Numbered from the stretch's first letter, positions 1 to 11,047 are shown. The stretch: 64,000 nucleotides of DNA from Strongylocentrotus purpuratus (GCF_000002235.5 NW_022145601.1:3779563-3843562), one strand, 5' to 3'. Program-made: numbers and translations. The notes: generated from the sequence alone by a model not told the origin.

Positions 1-84
1 AGGACTGCACCTTGTTCGGTCCGTCCTATAATTGGCATGATTTCCCTTGTGATTCGGACGGTGACAGTCAATACCATGGGTCAG

Positions 85-795
85 CTTATGTGTGTAAACT
101 ACCACAGTGGTAATGTGTGTAAACTACCACAGTGGTAATGTGTGTAAACTATCACAGTGGTAATGCGTATAAACATCCACGGTGGTAATATTTGTAAATT
201 ACCACAAATTGAAATTGAAATTAACATTGAAATTAAGTATATGTTGTCCATTTTGAAACTTCTTTTTCATTGGTAAAAGTTTACAGAGATCAATTTACTA
301 AAAGAAATACTCATAATCATAAACAGTTACAGTAAAGGTAAACTAAATTCATAATAGCTTTAGTTGGGTAAGTTACATGAAATAAGTTTCGTATGATGAG
401 GATGCCGGCAGTGCAAGATAGTTGAAGAGGACCAAAGGTAGGTCTACGCAGAGGAGATGGGTAGAGCATTGAAGAACAGATAGATAGAAAAAGAGATTGT
501 AGATGATAATAAAAAAGGAAAAGGATAGATGGATATATGGATATTATGTGGATATAAAATTATGTGTAAATTACTACAGTGGCAATGTCTGGCAACTACA
601 ACAATGTTGAAATGTTTTAAGCACTACAGTGTGTAAACGATCACAATGTTAATCATGTGTAAGCGACCACAGTGGGAATATGTAATCGACCACAATGTTG
701 ATGTTTGTATTACTATTATAGTATTAAATACACTATAATAGTGTATGATGTGTAAATGACCACTGTGGTAATGTGTATAAACTATCACAGTGGTG
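85..795. repeat. 25-bp minisatellite (GTAAACTACCACAGTGGTAA type)
   Basis: Degenerate tandem copies of a roughly 25-bp unit with the core ACCACAGTGGTAATGTGTGTAA are clear at 85-205 and recur in decayed form at 560-795. The core ACCACAGTGGT is nearly palindromic. The array resumes at 1175-1300 after an inserted MITE, so it was once continuous. No coding potential is evident. Confidence 0.8.
385..525 (+). other. possible LINE reverse-transcriptase tail relic
   Basis: Conceptual translation around 420-480 gives decayed fragments resembling the RPxGRxxxRWVEH stretch found at the C-terminus of many LINE proteins, with stops interrupting it. Too short and broken to classify. The call is inference and weak. 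Confidence 0.25.
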
Positions 796-797
796 AT

Positions 798-920
798 CAG
801 GCGCGTACGCAGGATTTTTTCAAGGGGGGGGGGGGGGGCTTAACATTTATAAATCGGACCGAAAATTTCGCAACAACTCAGCCAGCCGCTGAATAAGCGG
901 GGGGGGGGGGGGTGGTAAGA

Positions 921-955
<35 letters not shown>

Positions 956-1166
956 GTCTCGAAATTCGAAAAATTGACATTTTGCTCCGTTGAAGGGGGG
1001 GGGGGGGGGGGTAAGGTCACCTTTTTTAGGTCAGCCAAGGGAATTTTTTTTTTTTATTATTTAAAAAAACAAAACAAAACAATCAAGGGGGTGGGAGTAT
1101 TAGGGGGGTTATGGGGGGTTTATACACATAAAAATACCCAACCCCCCCCCCCTGTTTACGCGCCTG
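798..1166. mobile_element. hAT-like MITE with CAGGCGCGTA ends
   Basis: The 369-bp insertion begins CAGGCGCGTACGCAGG and ends CCTGTTTACGCGCCTG, an inverted pair. It is flanked by GTGGTGAT (790-797) and GTGGTTAT (1167-1174), an 8-bp target duplication with one difference. CAG-type ends and 8-bp duplications are typical of hAT transposons. It interrupts the minisatellite. The interior is poly-G, poly-T and poly-C rich with no gene. Confidence 0.75.
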
Positions 1167-1374
1167 GTGGTTATATGTGTAAACGGACTAAATTTTGATG
1201 TGTTTTAAATACTACAGTGGTAATGTGTGTAAGCGACCACTGTAGATTACCACAATGGTGATGTGTGTAAGCAAACAATAAATAGTGTGTGCTAATGACC
1301 AGAGTGGTCGTTGACATAATCAATAACAGTTGCCTTTAAGGTAAATCAGATGTATCATTTTAAGAATCGTGTAC

Positions 1375-1858
1375 AACAAAGAGAGAGAAAGAGCGGTGGT
1401 AGAGGGAAGGAGAGAGCGAAGGGTAGTGAGCAACAAAGAGAAACAAAGATAGAAAAGGATCTCTTAATGAAAGAATGGAAGAAAGGATGATGAAATGGGA
1501 GAGATAGAAAAGTAGGAGAAGGAGCGGAGAGTTAGAGAGAGAGAGAGAGAGAGAAAGCAAGATATATACAGAGAAAGATGGGGAGAGAGAGAGAGAGAGA
1601 GAGAGATAGAAAAGGAGAGTGAGTGCGAGAAGGTAAGAGAGATAGTTAGAGAGAGAAAGAGCGGTATTAGAGGGAAGGAGAGAGCGAAGGGTAGTGAGCA
1701 ACAAAGACAAACAAAGATAGAAAAGGATCTATTAATGAAACAATGGAAGAAAGGATGATGAAATGGGAGAGATAGAAATGTAGGAGAAGGGGAGGAGAGT
1801 TAGAGAGAAAGCGAGAGAGAAAGAGAGAGAAAGCAAGATATTTAGAGAGAAAGATGGG

Positions 1859-1889
<31 letters not shown>

Positions 1890-2056
1890 AGAGAGACAGA
1901 TGAAATAAGATATATGACAGAAGAAAAAGAGATAGAGAGAGAGCGAGAGGGAGAGAGAGAGAGAGAGATAGAAAAGGAGAGTGAGTGCGAGAAGGTAAGA
2001 GAGATGGTTAGAGAGAGAAAGAGCGGTATTAGAGGGATGGAGAGAGCGATATGAAT
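1375..2056. repeat. (GA)n-rich block with internal duplication
   Basis: Purine-rich GAGA sequence. A segment of about 300 bp (GAAAGAGCGGTRKTAGAGGGAAGG and what follows, near 1385 and 1660, with a third partial copy near 2020) is tandemly duplicated. Long open frames on both strands here are low-complexity artefacts. Confidence 0.85.
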
Positions 2057-2063
2057 CCATATG

Positions 2064-2770
2064 AAAACAATAGGGGTCACCTTACATTCTAAAGAGCTAC
2101 AATGGATTTTGTATGGGCATATGAGCACAAGAGCTCGCACGCACTGATATGTATCTTAAACGGACCCTCACTCCGTTATTAATGGTCAGAAAAAGGTGAA
2201 CAAGGTATTAAAATGCTTGAAAAATGTGCTAAATATGATGACGAAGAAAATTTGGCGATTCTGTTTTGCAAAATGTCAGAACGCGCGAAAACGCGCGCGC
2301 ATGCGCGTGTGCGAGATATTTTATAAAATGCTTTAAATGGCCTAAAACGTATGCTAAATGATTTGAGTTTTTTTTTGTGCATTTTAAAATTTTTGCGCGC
2401 CACCGACGCGCGCATTTTTTGACCTTATATTGACCGGACGAATATTGACCTTAATCATGATAAATATGAATCAAAAATGGCTTTTGGTTATGAAGATATG
2501 ATCATGAGTTGATTTTCAGAAAAATTTACAAAATGGCGCCTAGATGACGTCATCAGTGAAGGTCATAGTTGAAAACGTTATTGTGTTTTGTACATATGCC
2601 TATACATATATGTGTGCCAAATTTGAGCCATTTTCAAGTAATCGTGCTTGCAAAAAAGTGGTTTGAAATAAGTAAAATAAATAATAAAGGCAATTCTAAT
2701 GAAATTATAAGGTGTTCTGTACGCTATACAGCCCACCTGATAATAAAGGCAATTTTAACAAAATTATAAG
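2064..2770. repeat. dispersed repeat, 5'-truncated copy
   Basis: This block matches 8630-9368 closely. Shared landmarks are GGGGTCACCTT, AAAGAGCTACAATGGATTTT, the GCGCGAAAACGCGCGCGCAT run, TTGACCGGACG, and GATGACGTCATCAGTGAAGG. The copy lacks the first 490 bp present in the 8139-9368 copy, being replaced by GA repeat. It ends in the hairpin array that follows. Confidence 0.8.
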
Positions 2771-3245
2771 GTGGTCTGTATTAAATACAGCCCACCTAAT
2801 AATAAAGGAAATTTTAACAAAATTATAAGGTGGTCTGTATTAGATACAGCCCACCTGATAAATAAATAAAGGCAATTCTAACGAAATTATAAGGCGGTCT
2901 GTACGATATACAGCCCACCTGATAAATAAATCAAGGTAATTCTAACGAAATTATAAGGTGGTCTGTACGATATACAGCCCACCTGATGAATACATAAATA
3001 ACAAATGCAAATCTAACGAAATTATAAGGTGGTCTGTACGATATACAGCCCACCTAACAATAAAGAATAATAAAGGCGATTTTAACAAAATTAAGATACA
3101 GCCCACCTGATAATAAAGGCAAATCTAACGAAATTATAAGGTGGTCTGTACGATATACAGCCCACCTTATAATAAATAAATAAATAAACAAAGGCAATTC
3201 TAACGAAATTATAAGGTGGTCTGTACGATATACAGCCCACCTGAT
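2692..3245. repeat. tandem array of 55-75 bp units, each holding a hairpin
   Basis: About eight to nine copies of AATTCTAACGAAATTATAAGG followed by an imperfect palindrome, GGTGGTCTGTA...TACAGCCCACC, separated by AATAAATAAA spacers. The palindrome is also the end of the element at 8139-9368, where it occurs once. The array therefore looks like an amplified transposon terminus. Confidence 0.85.
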
Positions 3246-3595
3246 AATTACAAAAATAACATTAGTAACACCACCAACCATAATAATCATTGTTGTCATT
3301 ATTATTGTGATACTGCTTCTAATACTACTCCTACTACAGGTACTAGGAAGAAGGAGGGGAAGAGGAAGAATCTTATTGTTTATTTGTTGTATTATAAAAA
3401 ATGCACAGGGAGGTAAAAGAGGGAAAAGTAAGGCGATGAAGAGGGAGAGAGAGGAAGAGAGAACGAGAGGGGATAGCCTATGGCCCGGGTTCAAATTCAG
3501 TTCTCTTTAATTTATTTGACCCAGTACTGATGATCATAATTTTATCTACCATGTGATTGCCATGTGTACGCCACACCGAATAGCACTAGCTCACA
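3243..3595. repeat. 350-bp duplicated block, copy 1
   Basis: Nearly identical, in direct orientation, to 5402-5759. It includes ATAATCATTGTTGTCATT, the purine-rich stretch GGGAAGAGGAAGAATC, the CCCGGGTTCAAATTCAGTTC segment, and a conserved CTAGCTCA end. The GGTTCAAATTC piece looks like a tRNA B box, so a SINE origin is possible but unproven. Confidence 0.8.
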
Positions 3596-3634
3596 TTTTG
3601 TTATTGTTGTCAAGAACTTATTGGCATGCAGCCA

Positions 3635-3699
3635 GTAGATTTTCATTATGTGTTTGATCTTGTATTGAAAAAAAGATCAAACACATCATCATAATCTAC
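3635..3699. other. imperfect 27-bp-arm hairpin
   Basis: GTAGATTTTCATTATGTGTT and its continuation to 3661 pairs with 3673-3699 (AAGATCAAACACATCATCAT and on), leaving a short loop. A few mismatches lie in the stem. No transcript context is visible. Confidence 0.6.
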
Positions 3700-4335
3700 A
3701 GAGTGCAACCAAAAATTTCTTAACAATAATTGAAATTTCTTTCAGGAAGCCTAACACTCAAAGCTGTTTTTGATTCAAAGAGCATCGTAGAGACGATGAA
3801 CAAATAAGAATAATAATACATTCACTTCTATTTTCCCCGCCAAATAATCCGAGCAAAAGAATCAACCGAGGGTAATCAACTGTTAAACGAATTTATCATG
3901 AGTCCTTGAAAAATTAATTAATACTTCTTGTCAAATATTAATGAAGAACAGCCAAGGCGAACGCGATAGTCACTACAATTCAGAAATCATTGCTTGCATT
4001 GCTTTTCTCTCAAAATTACCGTGAGATATCAAGCTACATAGAACTATGATCGACTCTTGAAAACAGTCAGAAACATTAGAACTTGAATGAATAAAACATA
4101 ATGCAAATGAATAAGACTAGAATGAATAGGACACAAGTTAATTTCTACCATTTAAATCATCCAGTACCAAATACCTGAGCAAAATTCGAACCAGATGCAT
4201 TTAATGGTAAACTTAAAGACAATGATTCATGACAATTGTCAATTGTCATGAGTTTATCGTCTAGACGTATTGCAAAAGATAATCAGAATAATAATGATCA
4301 GAATGATACCTCTACTATAAGGCCTAATTCTACAT
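3700..4335. other. intergenic, nothing recognised
   Basis: AT-rich sequence without a supported reading frame. The only local structure is a short palindrome ATGACAATTGTCAATTGTCAT near 4230. Confidence 0.6.
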
Positions 4336-5185
4336 GTACACTCTAAGAAAAAAGGGTGCAAAAAAGGGTGCAAAATAAGAGTTTGCACCCTTTACATAAA
4401 AATGAACCCTATTAAAGGAAAAGGGGTTCAAAAAAGGGTGCAATATAAGATTTTGCACCCTTCCCTCAAAAATGAACCCTAACAACCCTTAAAGGTGCAA
4501 AATAAATGTTTGCATATCGCATGCATATTCATGATTACTTTCCACGTATTCACATAAAAATACATTTATCATATGATTTGTTAAGCAAATTATGACAATG
4601 CACATCAATTATGTGATTTTTATTTTCCTTAGGCAATCATTAACCAATAGATTATTTTGTCTGATCATGTTACAATTACATTCACGTTTTAGCAATATAT
4701 ATATTGATTATATTTTTACTAACCAAGAAACATCATGCATGTTTAATATGTATATGTGTACGAGCAAATATCACGAGTATTCCTCGATGATGGGTGCAGG
4801 ATTGCACCTTTTAAAGGGTGCAGGATTGAACCCCTTAAGGTGCTGCTATTGCATCGGTTTGCACCCCTAAAGGAGCAGGATTGAACCATTAAGAGTACTA
4901 ACATGTCTCCTAAAAGGTGCATTCTGGCACCCTCCTAAAGGGTGCAGGATTTAACCCCTAAAGGTGCTGCTATTGTTGCCTCGGTTTGCACCCCTAAAGA
5001 TGCAGGATTGAACCATAAAGGGTACTAACATTTCCCCCAAAAGGTTCAATCTGGCACCCTTTTGAAGGGTGCAGGATTGCACCTTTAAAAAGGGTGCAGG
5101 ATTTAACCCCTAAAGGTGCTGCTATTGTTGCATCGGTTTGAACCCCTAAAGGTGCATAGTTGCACCATTTTTTCTTAGTGTGTAC
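4336..5185. mobile_element. foldback/MITE element ending CACTAAGAAAAAA
   Basis: The 850-bp element starts GTACACTCTAAGAAAAAAGG and ends TTTTTTCTTAGTGTGTAC, its inverted complement with one or two differences. Both flanks are rich in the unit AGGGTGCAGGATTGAACCCC or its complement, repeated many times. No transposase frame is visible, so it is non-autonomous. Confidence 0.8.
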
Positions 5186-5401
5186 TACACTACTGACATT
5201 GTAGATTATGCTGATAATACAGATGATAATAATGATATGATAACAATTATAATAATACTATATACTTATACTAATCGTCATCAAAATCATCATGTTCATA
5301 TTCATCATAATGATAACAATAATGATTATAATAATTACAATAATAACTTATCTTAACGATAATAATCATGATAAGGATAATAATCACAATAACAAACATA
5401 A

Positions 5402-5759
5402 TAATTACAAAAATAACACTAGTAACACCACCAACCATAATAATCATTGTTGTCATTATTATTGTGATACTGCTTCTATTACTACTCCTACTATATGTAC
5501 TAGGAAGAAGGAGGGGAAGAGGAAGAATCTTATTGTTTATTTTGTGTATTATCGAGGCATACAAATGCACAGAGAGGTAAGAGAGGGAAAAGTAAGGCGA
5601 CGAAGAGGGAGAGAGAGAGGGAGAGAGAACGAGAGGGGGTAGCCTATGGCCCGGGTTCAAATTCAGTTCTCTTTAATTTATTTGACCCAGTACTGATGAT
5701 CATAATTTTATCTACTATGTGATTGCCATGTGTACGCCACACCGAATAGCACTAGCTCA
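5402..5759. repeat. 350-bp duplicated block, copy 2
   Basis: Second copy of the block at 3243-3595, about 95% identical by eye, and differing mainly by a GAGGCATACAAATGCACAG insertion and single bases. The two copies bracket the 4336-5185 element. Confidence 0.8.
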
Positions 5760-6225
5760 AAAGATTTTACTCACTAATATATATATATATATATATATAT
5801 AGTAAAGCTACATACACTTAACTGAAGGAAAGAAACCTATAGAAAACGGACTGGATATTATTGAAAATACTATTCTAAACAAGAATGTACTACATGTATT
5901 ACATTACGTTACAATTTCACGAGAGAAATAGAACTCGAGAGGGGAAGAAAAGAAGAAGTGATGAAAATGAAAGAAGACTAATAGCATGAGAGGAAAGAAA
6001 AGAGCTAAGAAGAAAAGAAAAGGGTGTAAAAAGGAAAAGCAAGAGCAAGAGAGAGAGAGAGATAGCCTTGAGCTTTTGATCGGCTAATGAGTAATATATG
6101 AAACAGATTTTGAGCGGAGTAATTATCTTTCTCCGGAGAACCTGCATAAGGAGCTAAAACTTGATGTTTTTTAAATCAAACATTATGGGGAATAGCAAAA
6201 AACGGCTGAGCATTTATTGCACTAA
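5760..6225. other. intergenic with (TA)n and GA-rich tract
   Basis: Contains a short (TA)n run near 5779-5802 and purine-rich sequence at 5930-6062. No gene is supported. Confidence 0.6.
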
Positions 6226-6404
6226 TTGCCAGAGGAGCATTCATGTCTTCCACGAGGCCGCACTTTTGGATCAGAGAGCAATTTAATTGTCGGTGGAGCA
6301 TTATCTTTTGCGGGGTACTTTTGGGGAGGAGCAACAAATATTGTCGTAGTAGCCTTTGTATTTTACGGGGCACTTTTTAAGCTTTTTTTTAGCAATTGTC
6401 GCGT

Positions 6405-6705
6405 TTTGCGGAGCAAATGTCGGCGGAGCAATTGTCGGCGGAGCAACTGTCGTTCGAGGAGCATTTGTCACCGGAGCAATTGTCGCGTTTTGCGGAGCAA
6501 TTGTCGGCGGAGCAATTGTCGGCTGAGCAAATGTCGGCGGAGCAATTGTCGGCGGAGCAATTGTCGGCGGAGCAAATGTCGGCGGAGCAATTGTCGGCGG
6601 AGCAAATGTCGGCGGAGCAAATGTCGGCGGAGCAACTGTCGCGGAGCAAATGTCGCGGAGCAATCGTCCCGTTTTGCGGAGTAAATGTCGGCGGAGCATG
6701 TGTCA
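6405..6705. repeat. 15-bp minisatellite GGAGCAATTGTCGGC
   Basis: About 18 units of GGAGCAAYTGTCGGC, partly organised by a CGTTTTGCGGAGCAA variant. Because the period is a multiple of three, several frames stay open on both strands: SAEQL on plus, APPTI/APPTF on minus. Diverged GGAGCA/TTGTCG copies extend up to 6230. I treat the open frames as a by-product of the repeat, although an APPTI protein cannot be excluded. Confidence 0.8.
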
Positions 6706-7059
6706 TGGAACCGAGATTAATACACTGGTTCACTTAGCTTGTCATCCATACCAGCGATTGGTTCAATAATGCAGTCACACCATACCTTATTCATGTTTAA
6801 TTAAGTATTATACAATCAGCCAATTGAGAGAGCTGCCTACAGAAGTTGATCGTTCTATGCAATCCCCAGGCATTAGTTGATGGTTTCTTTTCTTTTTTTT
6901 ATTGTATTTGTTTAATTGTACATCGTTTTCCCGTATTTTTGTTATTAATATACTCCTTTATGTTCCTCAAAATGAAAAAATATGAATACATATATATGAG
7001 AAGGGCGCGGGGTTAGGAGGATATAATGGGGTAACTGTGTGGGGTATTTCCCAGGACCA

Positions 7060-7870
7060 AAATCCAATTGAAACCAGTTGAAATCTCCAACTGGTTTCAA
7101 TTGGCTTTAACTGGTTTCAATTGGTTTCAATTGGTTTCAATTGGAATAGAACATTTCCAGTTGAAACCAATTGCCGAACTGGAAAATATTGTTATAGGTA
7201 CTCATTTCCAGTTCAAACCAATAAGAAGTGCAACTGGAACCAGTAAGATAATTTTTCCAGTTACTCAATTGGTTCCAGTTAGAAGTCATTTCCAGTTACC
7301 CAACTGTTTCCAGTTAGAAGTTCAACTGGAAACAGTAAGATATGATTTTCCCGTTACTCAATTGGTTCCAGTTAGAATTCATTTCCAGTTACCCAACTGG
7401 TTCCAGTTAGCATTCATTTCCAGTTAGAAGTCATTTCCAGTTACCCAACTGGTTCCAGTTAGAATTCATTTCCAGTTACCCAATTGGTTTCAGTTAGAAG
7501 TCATTTCCAGTTACCCAACTGGTTCCAGTTAGCATTCATTTCCAGTTAGAAGTCATTTCCAGTTACCCAACTGGTTCCAGTTAGAATTCATTTCCAGTTA
7601 CCCAACTGGTTCCAGTTAGAATTCATTTCCAGTTACCCAACTGGTTCCAGTTAGCATTCATTTCCAGTTAGAAGTCATTTCCAGTTACCCAACTGGTTCC
7701 AGTTAGAATTCATTTCCAGTTACCCAACTGGTTCCAGTTAGCATTCATTTCCAGTTAGAAGTAATTTCCAGTTACCCAACTGGTTCCAGTTAGAATTCAT
7801 TTCCAGTTACCCAATCGGTTCCAATTGGAAATATTTCCAGTTACCCAACTGGATCCAATTGAAACCAGTT
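7060..7870. repeat. 35-bp minisatellite of CCAGTT units
   Basis: The repeat alternates a 17-bp part (CCAGTTAGAAGTCATTT) and an 18-bp part (CCAGTTACCCAACTGGTT). Higher-order units of 35, 52 and 87 bp recur from 7250 to 7830. The motif CCAACTGG/CCAATTGG is palindromic throughout. Short Phe-Gln-Leu-rich open frames come from the repeat. Confidence 0.9.
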
Positions 7871-8138
7871 AATTTGCATATTATCTGCTTGTGTGCAGAT
7901 CAATGTTTTATGTAATTTATTTTGATTTACAATGTATTTATTAATTAATTTTCATTTGCAAGTAATGCATTTGTTTTAGATAAATATAAAGATTAATTAG
8001 CAATGATAAGCATGTTCATTAGTAACATATTTTTGTAATTACACAGATTAAAAGTTGATTGGTAAAACACTAACCATGTACAAAATACATCAAATACAAA
8101 CATATACTAGATTTGTAATACTTGTTTGAAACAAGTAT

Positions 8139-9368
8139 AGGTGGGCTGGTCCAACTAAAATTTAAGACAAAATAAAGGGCACATTTGAGATAGCGTATTG
8201 TCTCAGCTACAACATACTCGAAGTTCAGCGTAAACAAAGCTAAAACGACAGAGATATTGCTCGCGAAAGACGGAAATGTAGAATCCAGTTTTGAGAAAAA
8301 CTCATGTCCCTTAGAGAATACACGCAAAAAGTGAAAAATTGACATGCCTCCTTTAATCGCACAAATACGTCCTGATGCCTTTGTCAAAATGAAAATTTAT
8401 GGCAGCCATATTTGTAGAACATTGTCTCAGGTAGAACATATCAAAATTTGGAAGAAAATTGATCAATATTTTTAGAGATACAGTCAATTTAAAAAAAATA
8501 TGCTGACATCATAATATGCAAATTGAAATTTTGAGTTCGGAGGTCATCATGATGACGTCATGAGTTAATTGAGGGTCAAATGAAACATGAAATCATATCT
8601 CCAATTTATTTTCTATCAAAATATGAAAACAAAATTGGGGTCACCTTGCAGCCTAAAGAGCTACAATGGATTTTGTATAGTCATGTTTTTGCCCATATAT
8701 GCTATGTATTACAAGAGCTCGCGCGCACTGAAATTTATGTTAAACGGTCGATCATTCCGTTATTAATAGTCATTAAGAGACAAACATGGTATCAATTTGT
8801 TTGTAAAAATATGTGGAATATTATGAAAGAAAAAAAATGGCGATTCTATGTTGTGTAAAAGTTTTACGCGCGAAAACGCGCGCGCATGCGCGTGTGAGCA
8901 ATTTTTTATAAAATGCTTAGAATGGCCTAAAACGTATGCAAAATGATTTTGAGACGATTTTGAGCATTTTAAAAATTTGCGCGCGCATTTACGCGCGGAC
9001 GTACGCGCACGCGCGCGTTATTTGACCTGAAATTGACCGGACGGATATTGACCTTGATCATAATAAATATGAATGAGAAATACCTTTTGGTTATGAAGAT
9101 ATGATCATGAGTTGATTTTCGTAAAATTTTACAAAATGGCGCTTAGATGACGTCATCAGTGAAGGTCAATATTGAAAACGTTATTGTGCTTTGTACATAT
9201 GCCTATACATATGTGTGCCAAATTTCAAGGCATTTGATCGAGCCATTTCCAAGTTATCTTGCCAACAAAAAAGTGGTTAGAAATAAGAAAAATATATAAT
9301 AATAAATAAATAAATAAAGGCAATTCTAACGAAATTATAAGGTGGTCTGTACGTTATACAGCCCACCT
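8139..9368. mobile_element. 1.2-kb non-autonomous element with AGGTGGGCTG ends
   Basis: Starts AGGTGGGCTG and ends CAGCCCACCT, an inverted pair. Its 3' two thirds are shared with 2064-2770. A GC-rich run of GCGCGC/ACGCGCG sits at 8868-9020, and GATGACGTCAT occurs twice. No transposase frame is recognised. Confidence 0.65.
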
Positions 9369-9536
9369 GATAATGGCAATGCCTTACTTGTTAAGTATAT
9401 TATATGGTCTGCATATTATAATGCCCTTTACATTGTAGTTAATGTAGACACATATAGCAATGCTTCTGTGTTGACATGAGCGATAATTAGTGCAAGAGCT
9501 AATTAACTTATAACTAATTAAGTTTATGCCAACTGT

Positions 9537-9850
9537 AAGTTTCAATTGGATCCAATTGAAACCAATTGAAACCAGTTGAAACCCATTGAAACCAGTTGAA
9601 GCCAACTGGTTTCAATAGGGAAAATGGAACAACTGGTTCCAGTTGAAACCAATTAGGCAACTGGAACCAGTTGGCAATTGGTTTCAACTGGTTTCAATTG
9701 GAACCAGTTGGCAATTGGTTTCAACTGGTTTCAATTGGATCCAGTTGGCAACTGGTTTCAATTGGAACCAGTTGTTCCAATTTCCCTATTGAAACCAGTT
9801 GGCAACTGGTTTCAATTGGTTTTGCTCCAATTGGTTTCAACTGGATTTTG
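9537..9850. repeat. CCAATTGG/CCAGTTGG palindromic minisatellite
   Basis: Alternating TTTCAATTGG and CCAGTTGGCAA blocks on both orientations form the right arm of the 7050-9858 composite. The left half is mostly in GAAACCAATT orientation and the right half mostly in the complement, so the block itself is foldback. Confidence 0.85.
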
Positions 9851-9865
9851 GGCCTGGGTTGCCAC

Positions 9866-10284
9866 GGGGATGATATCGGATATATTTGTCGGTATAATCA
9901 GGAATAGCTGTCCAGATTAATTCGTTGGTGCTGAATCTTACATGAACATCATTTCAAGTTAATGGAGTTACATCATTTTGTGACAGTACTCATTTATCTT
10001 TTAAATGATGAAGGATGAGAAAATTCACACTCTATAAGACGATGATTTGCAACCTTATTCTGTTTCCACAGATGAACGTGTTCCGATGTGAGTGCATGCC
10101 ACAGACGTAGAACGGCTACAAGGAAACACAGGCAACCTTTCCTGAAAGCAAAGTTCCGTATGATAATGATAGTGATTTGCAGAGAGTCATGGTCTAACGT
10201 GCCGAGGTTACAGGTTATTTAGAGCTTAGCAAAAGCACTCACCGTTTTTTTAATCTCGCAAACTGCTGTAAGCCTTCACTCATC
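9866..10284. other. upstream region of the receptor gene
   Basis: No coding frame. Sequence at 10020-10284 precedes the receptor start codon and may hold its 5' UTR or a 5' noncoding exon. No unambiguous TATA box or initiator is seen. Confidence 0.4.
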
Positions 10285-10857
10285 ATGGACTATGACAGCT
10301 CAAACTCGTACACTTTTCTCTCTAATGACTTTCTAGATTATGACACCATAGGCCCCATTAGTATTTTGGCGATCATTTTCTTCGTGTTCGTCATCTTTTT
10401 CGGAACCACTGGAAATGTTCTGGTCGTCGTAGCTTTCTGGATGAATCCTCCGCTCCGGGCGCACTCGATTAATATATACATGGTCCAGACGAGCCTCGTC
10501 AACCTTATCGTGTCCGCTCTTATCAACCCTATCTATATCATTATCATCTTTCTCAATTTTGATGATATTAAAACATTGATTGCCGTCGACTATTCCAACT
10601 TGGCCGTCATGCACCTTGGAAATACTCTGTCGATGTACAGCCTTTCCGCCGTTGCGACCAACCGATATCTCCTGATAGCGCGTCCACGAACAACTTTTCA
10701 GAGCTGGTGTGTCCCTCGCCGAAGAATAGCCGTTGTGATTGCTGGTCTCTGGTCAGCAGCGATCCTGACATCTTTTCCTTACTGGGCGTTCCTCTACTAC
10801 GACCTTTACGTTGTCATCGACTCATATGAAGTATATGGAAGACTCAAAATCGCAGGG
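10285..10857 (+). CDS. class A GPCR, 5' part (TM1-TM4), split by an insertion
   Basis: This frame encodes residues 1-191 of a rhodopsin-family receptor. TM1 contains GTTGNVLVV with the conserved Asn44. TM2 lies near residues 70-90 but has no Asp at the usual LAxxD position (SLVNLIVSAL). TM3 ends in NRY (126-128), a variant of DRY. TM4 carries Trp156. TM1-4 and both first loops are intact and the start ATG has an ATCATGG context. Translation continues into the mobile element for 36 further codons and stops at 10968, giving a 227-aa truncated receptor. The remaining part is at 20726-21409, in the same frame once the element and one GCAGGG copy are removed. The ligand is unknown; the NRY and the degenerate NPxxY point to the melatonin/moody/GPR84-like side of the family, which is inference. 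Confidence 0.9.
10852..10857. repeat. target-site duplication GCAGGG, left copy
   Basis: GCAGGG directly before the first base of the element. It encodes Ala-Gly (residues 190-191) of the receptor and recurs at 20720-20725 in the same reading frame. Confidence 0.92.
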
Positions 10858-10977
10858 AGCAGCTGTATAGGGCCTTTGAGGGAGTTTTTAATCCGGGGGG
10901 TATTAATCCCTTTTAATTACTTAATCCTTTTTAATGACTTCCATAAAACAATAGGGAAGAGGAAATGAAATTTAACG

Positions 10978-11047
10978 AGGTATTTCCGGTCAGGATGTGT
11001 GTTAATTAATGCAGGTATTTCCTGTCAGGATGTGTGTGAATTAATGC
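10978..11047. repeat. subterminal 35-bp direct repeat, left arm
   Basis: Two adjacent 35-bp units beginning AGGTATTTCCKGTCAGGATG, differing at two bases, about 120 bp from the terminus. Such paired subterminal repeats are often binding sites for the mobilising enzyme; that function is inferred. The mirrored pair lies at about 20530-20599. Confidence 0.8.

Larger units (their letters stand above)
7050..9858. mobile_element. 2.8-kb composite inverted-repeat element
   Basis: The outer ends are inverted: CCCAGGACCAAAATCCAATT at 7050 against the complement of AACTGGATTTTGGGCCTGGG ending at 9858, about 22 of 25 bases. Inside are two minisatellite blocks made of CCAATTGG/CCAGTTGG palindromes and a nested element (8139-9368). 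No clear target duplication is seen and no gene is present. Confidence 0.6.

Noticed and set aside
1360..2140. Long Ser/Leu or Arg/Glu-rich open frames in GA/CT tracts (also 36515-36904, 41821-42063, 42356-42773, 46760-47313, 55191-55602)
   Set aside because: They are translations of dinucleotide repeats; frames are open on both strands only because of low complexity.
2692..3245. CRISPR-like array
   Set aside because: The spacers are AT-rich repeats of one another, the repeats contain transposon-end palindromes, and the genome is eukaryotic.
3480..3510. tRNA gene suggested by GGGTTCAAATTC
   Set aside because: No cloverleaf, acceptor stem or A box could be built; the motif is part of a duplicated block.
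10285..10968. A naturally short 227-aa receptor
   Set aside because: The last 36 codons lie inside the element, and the missing helices are found in frame beyond it.
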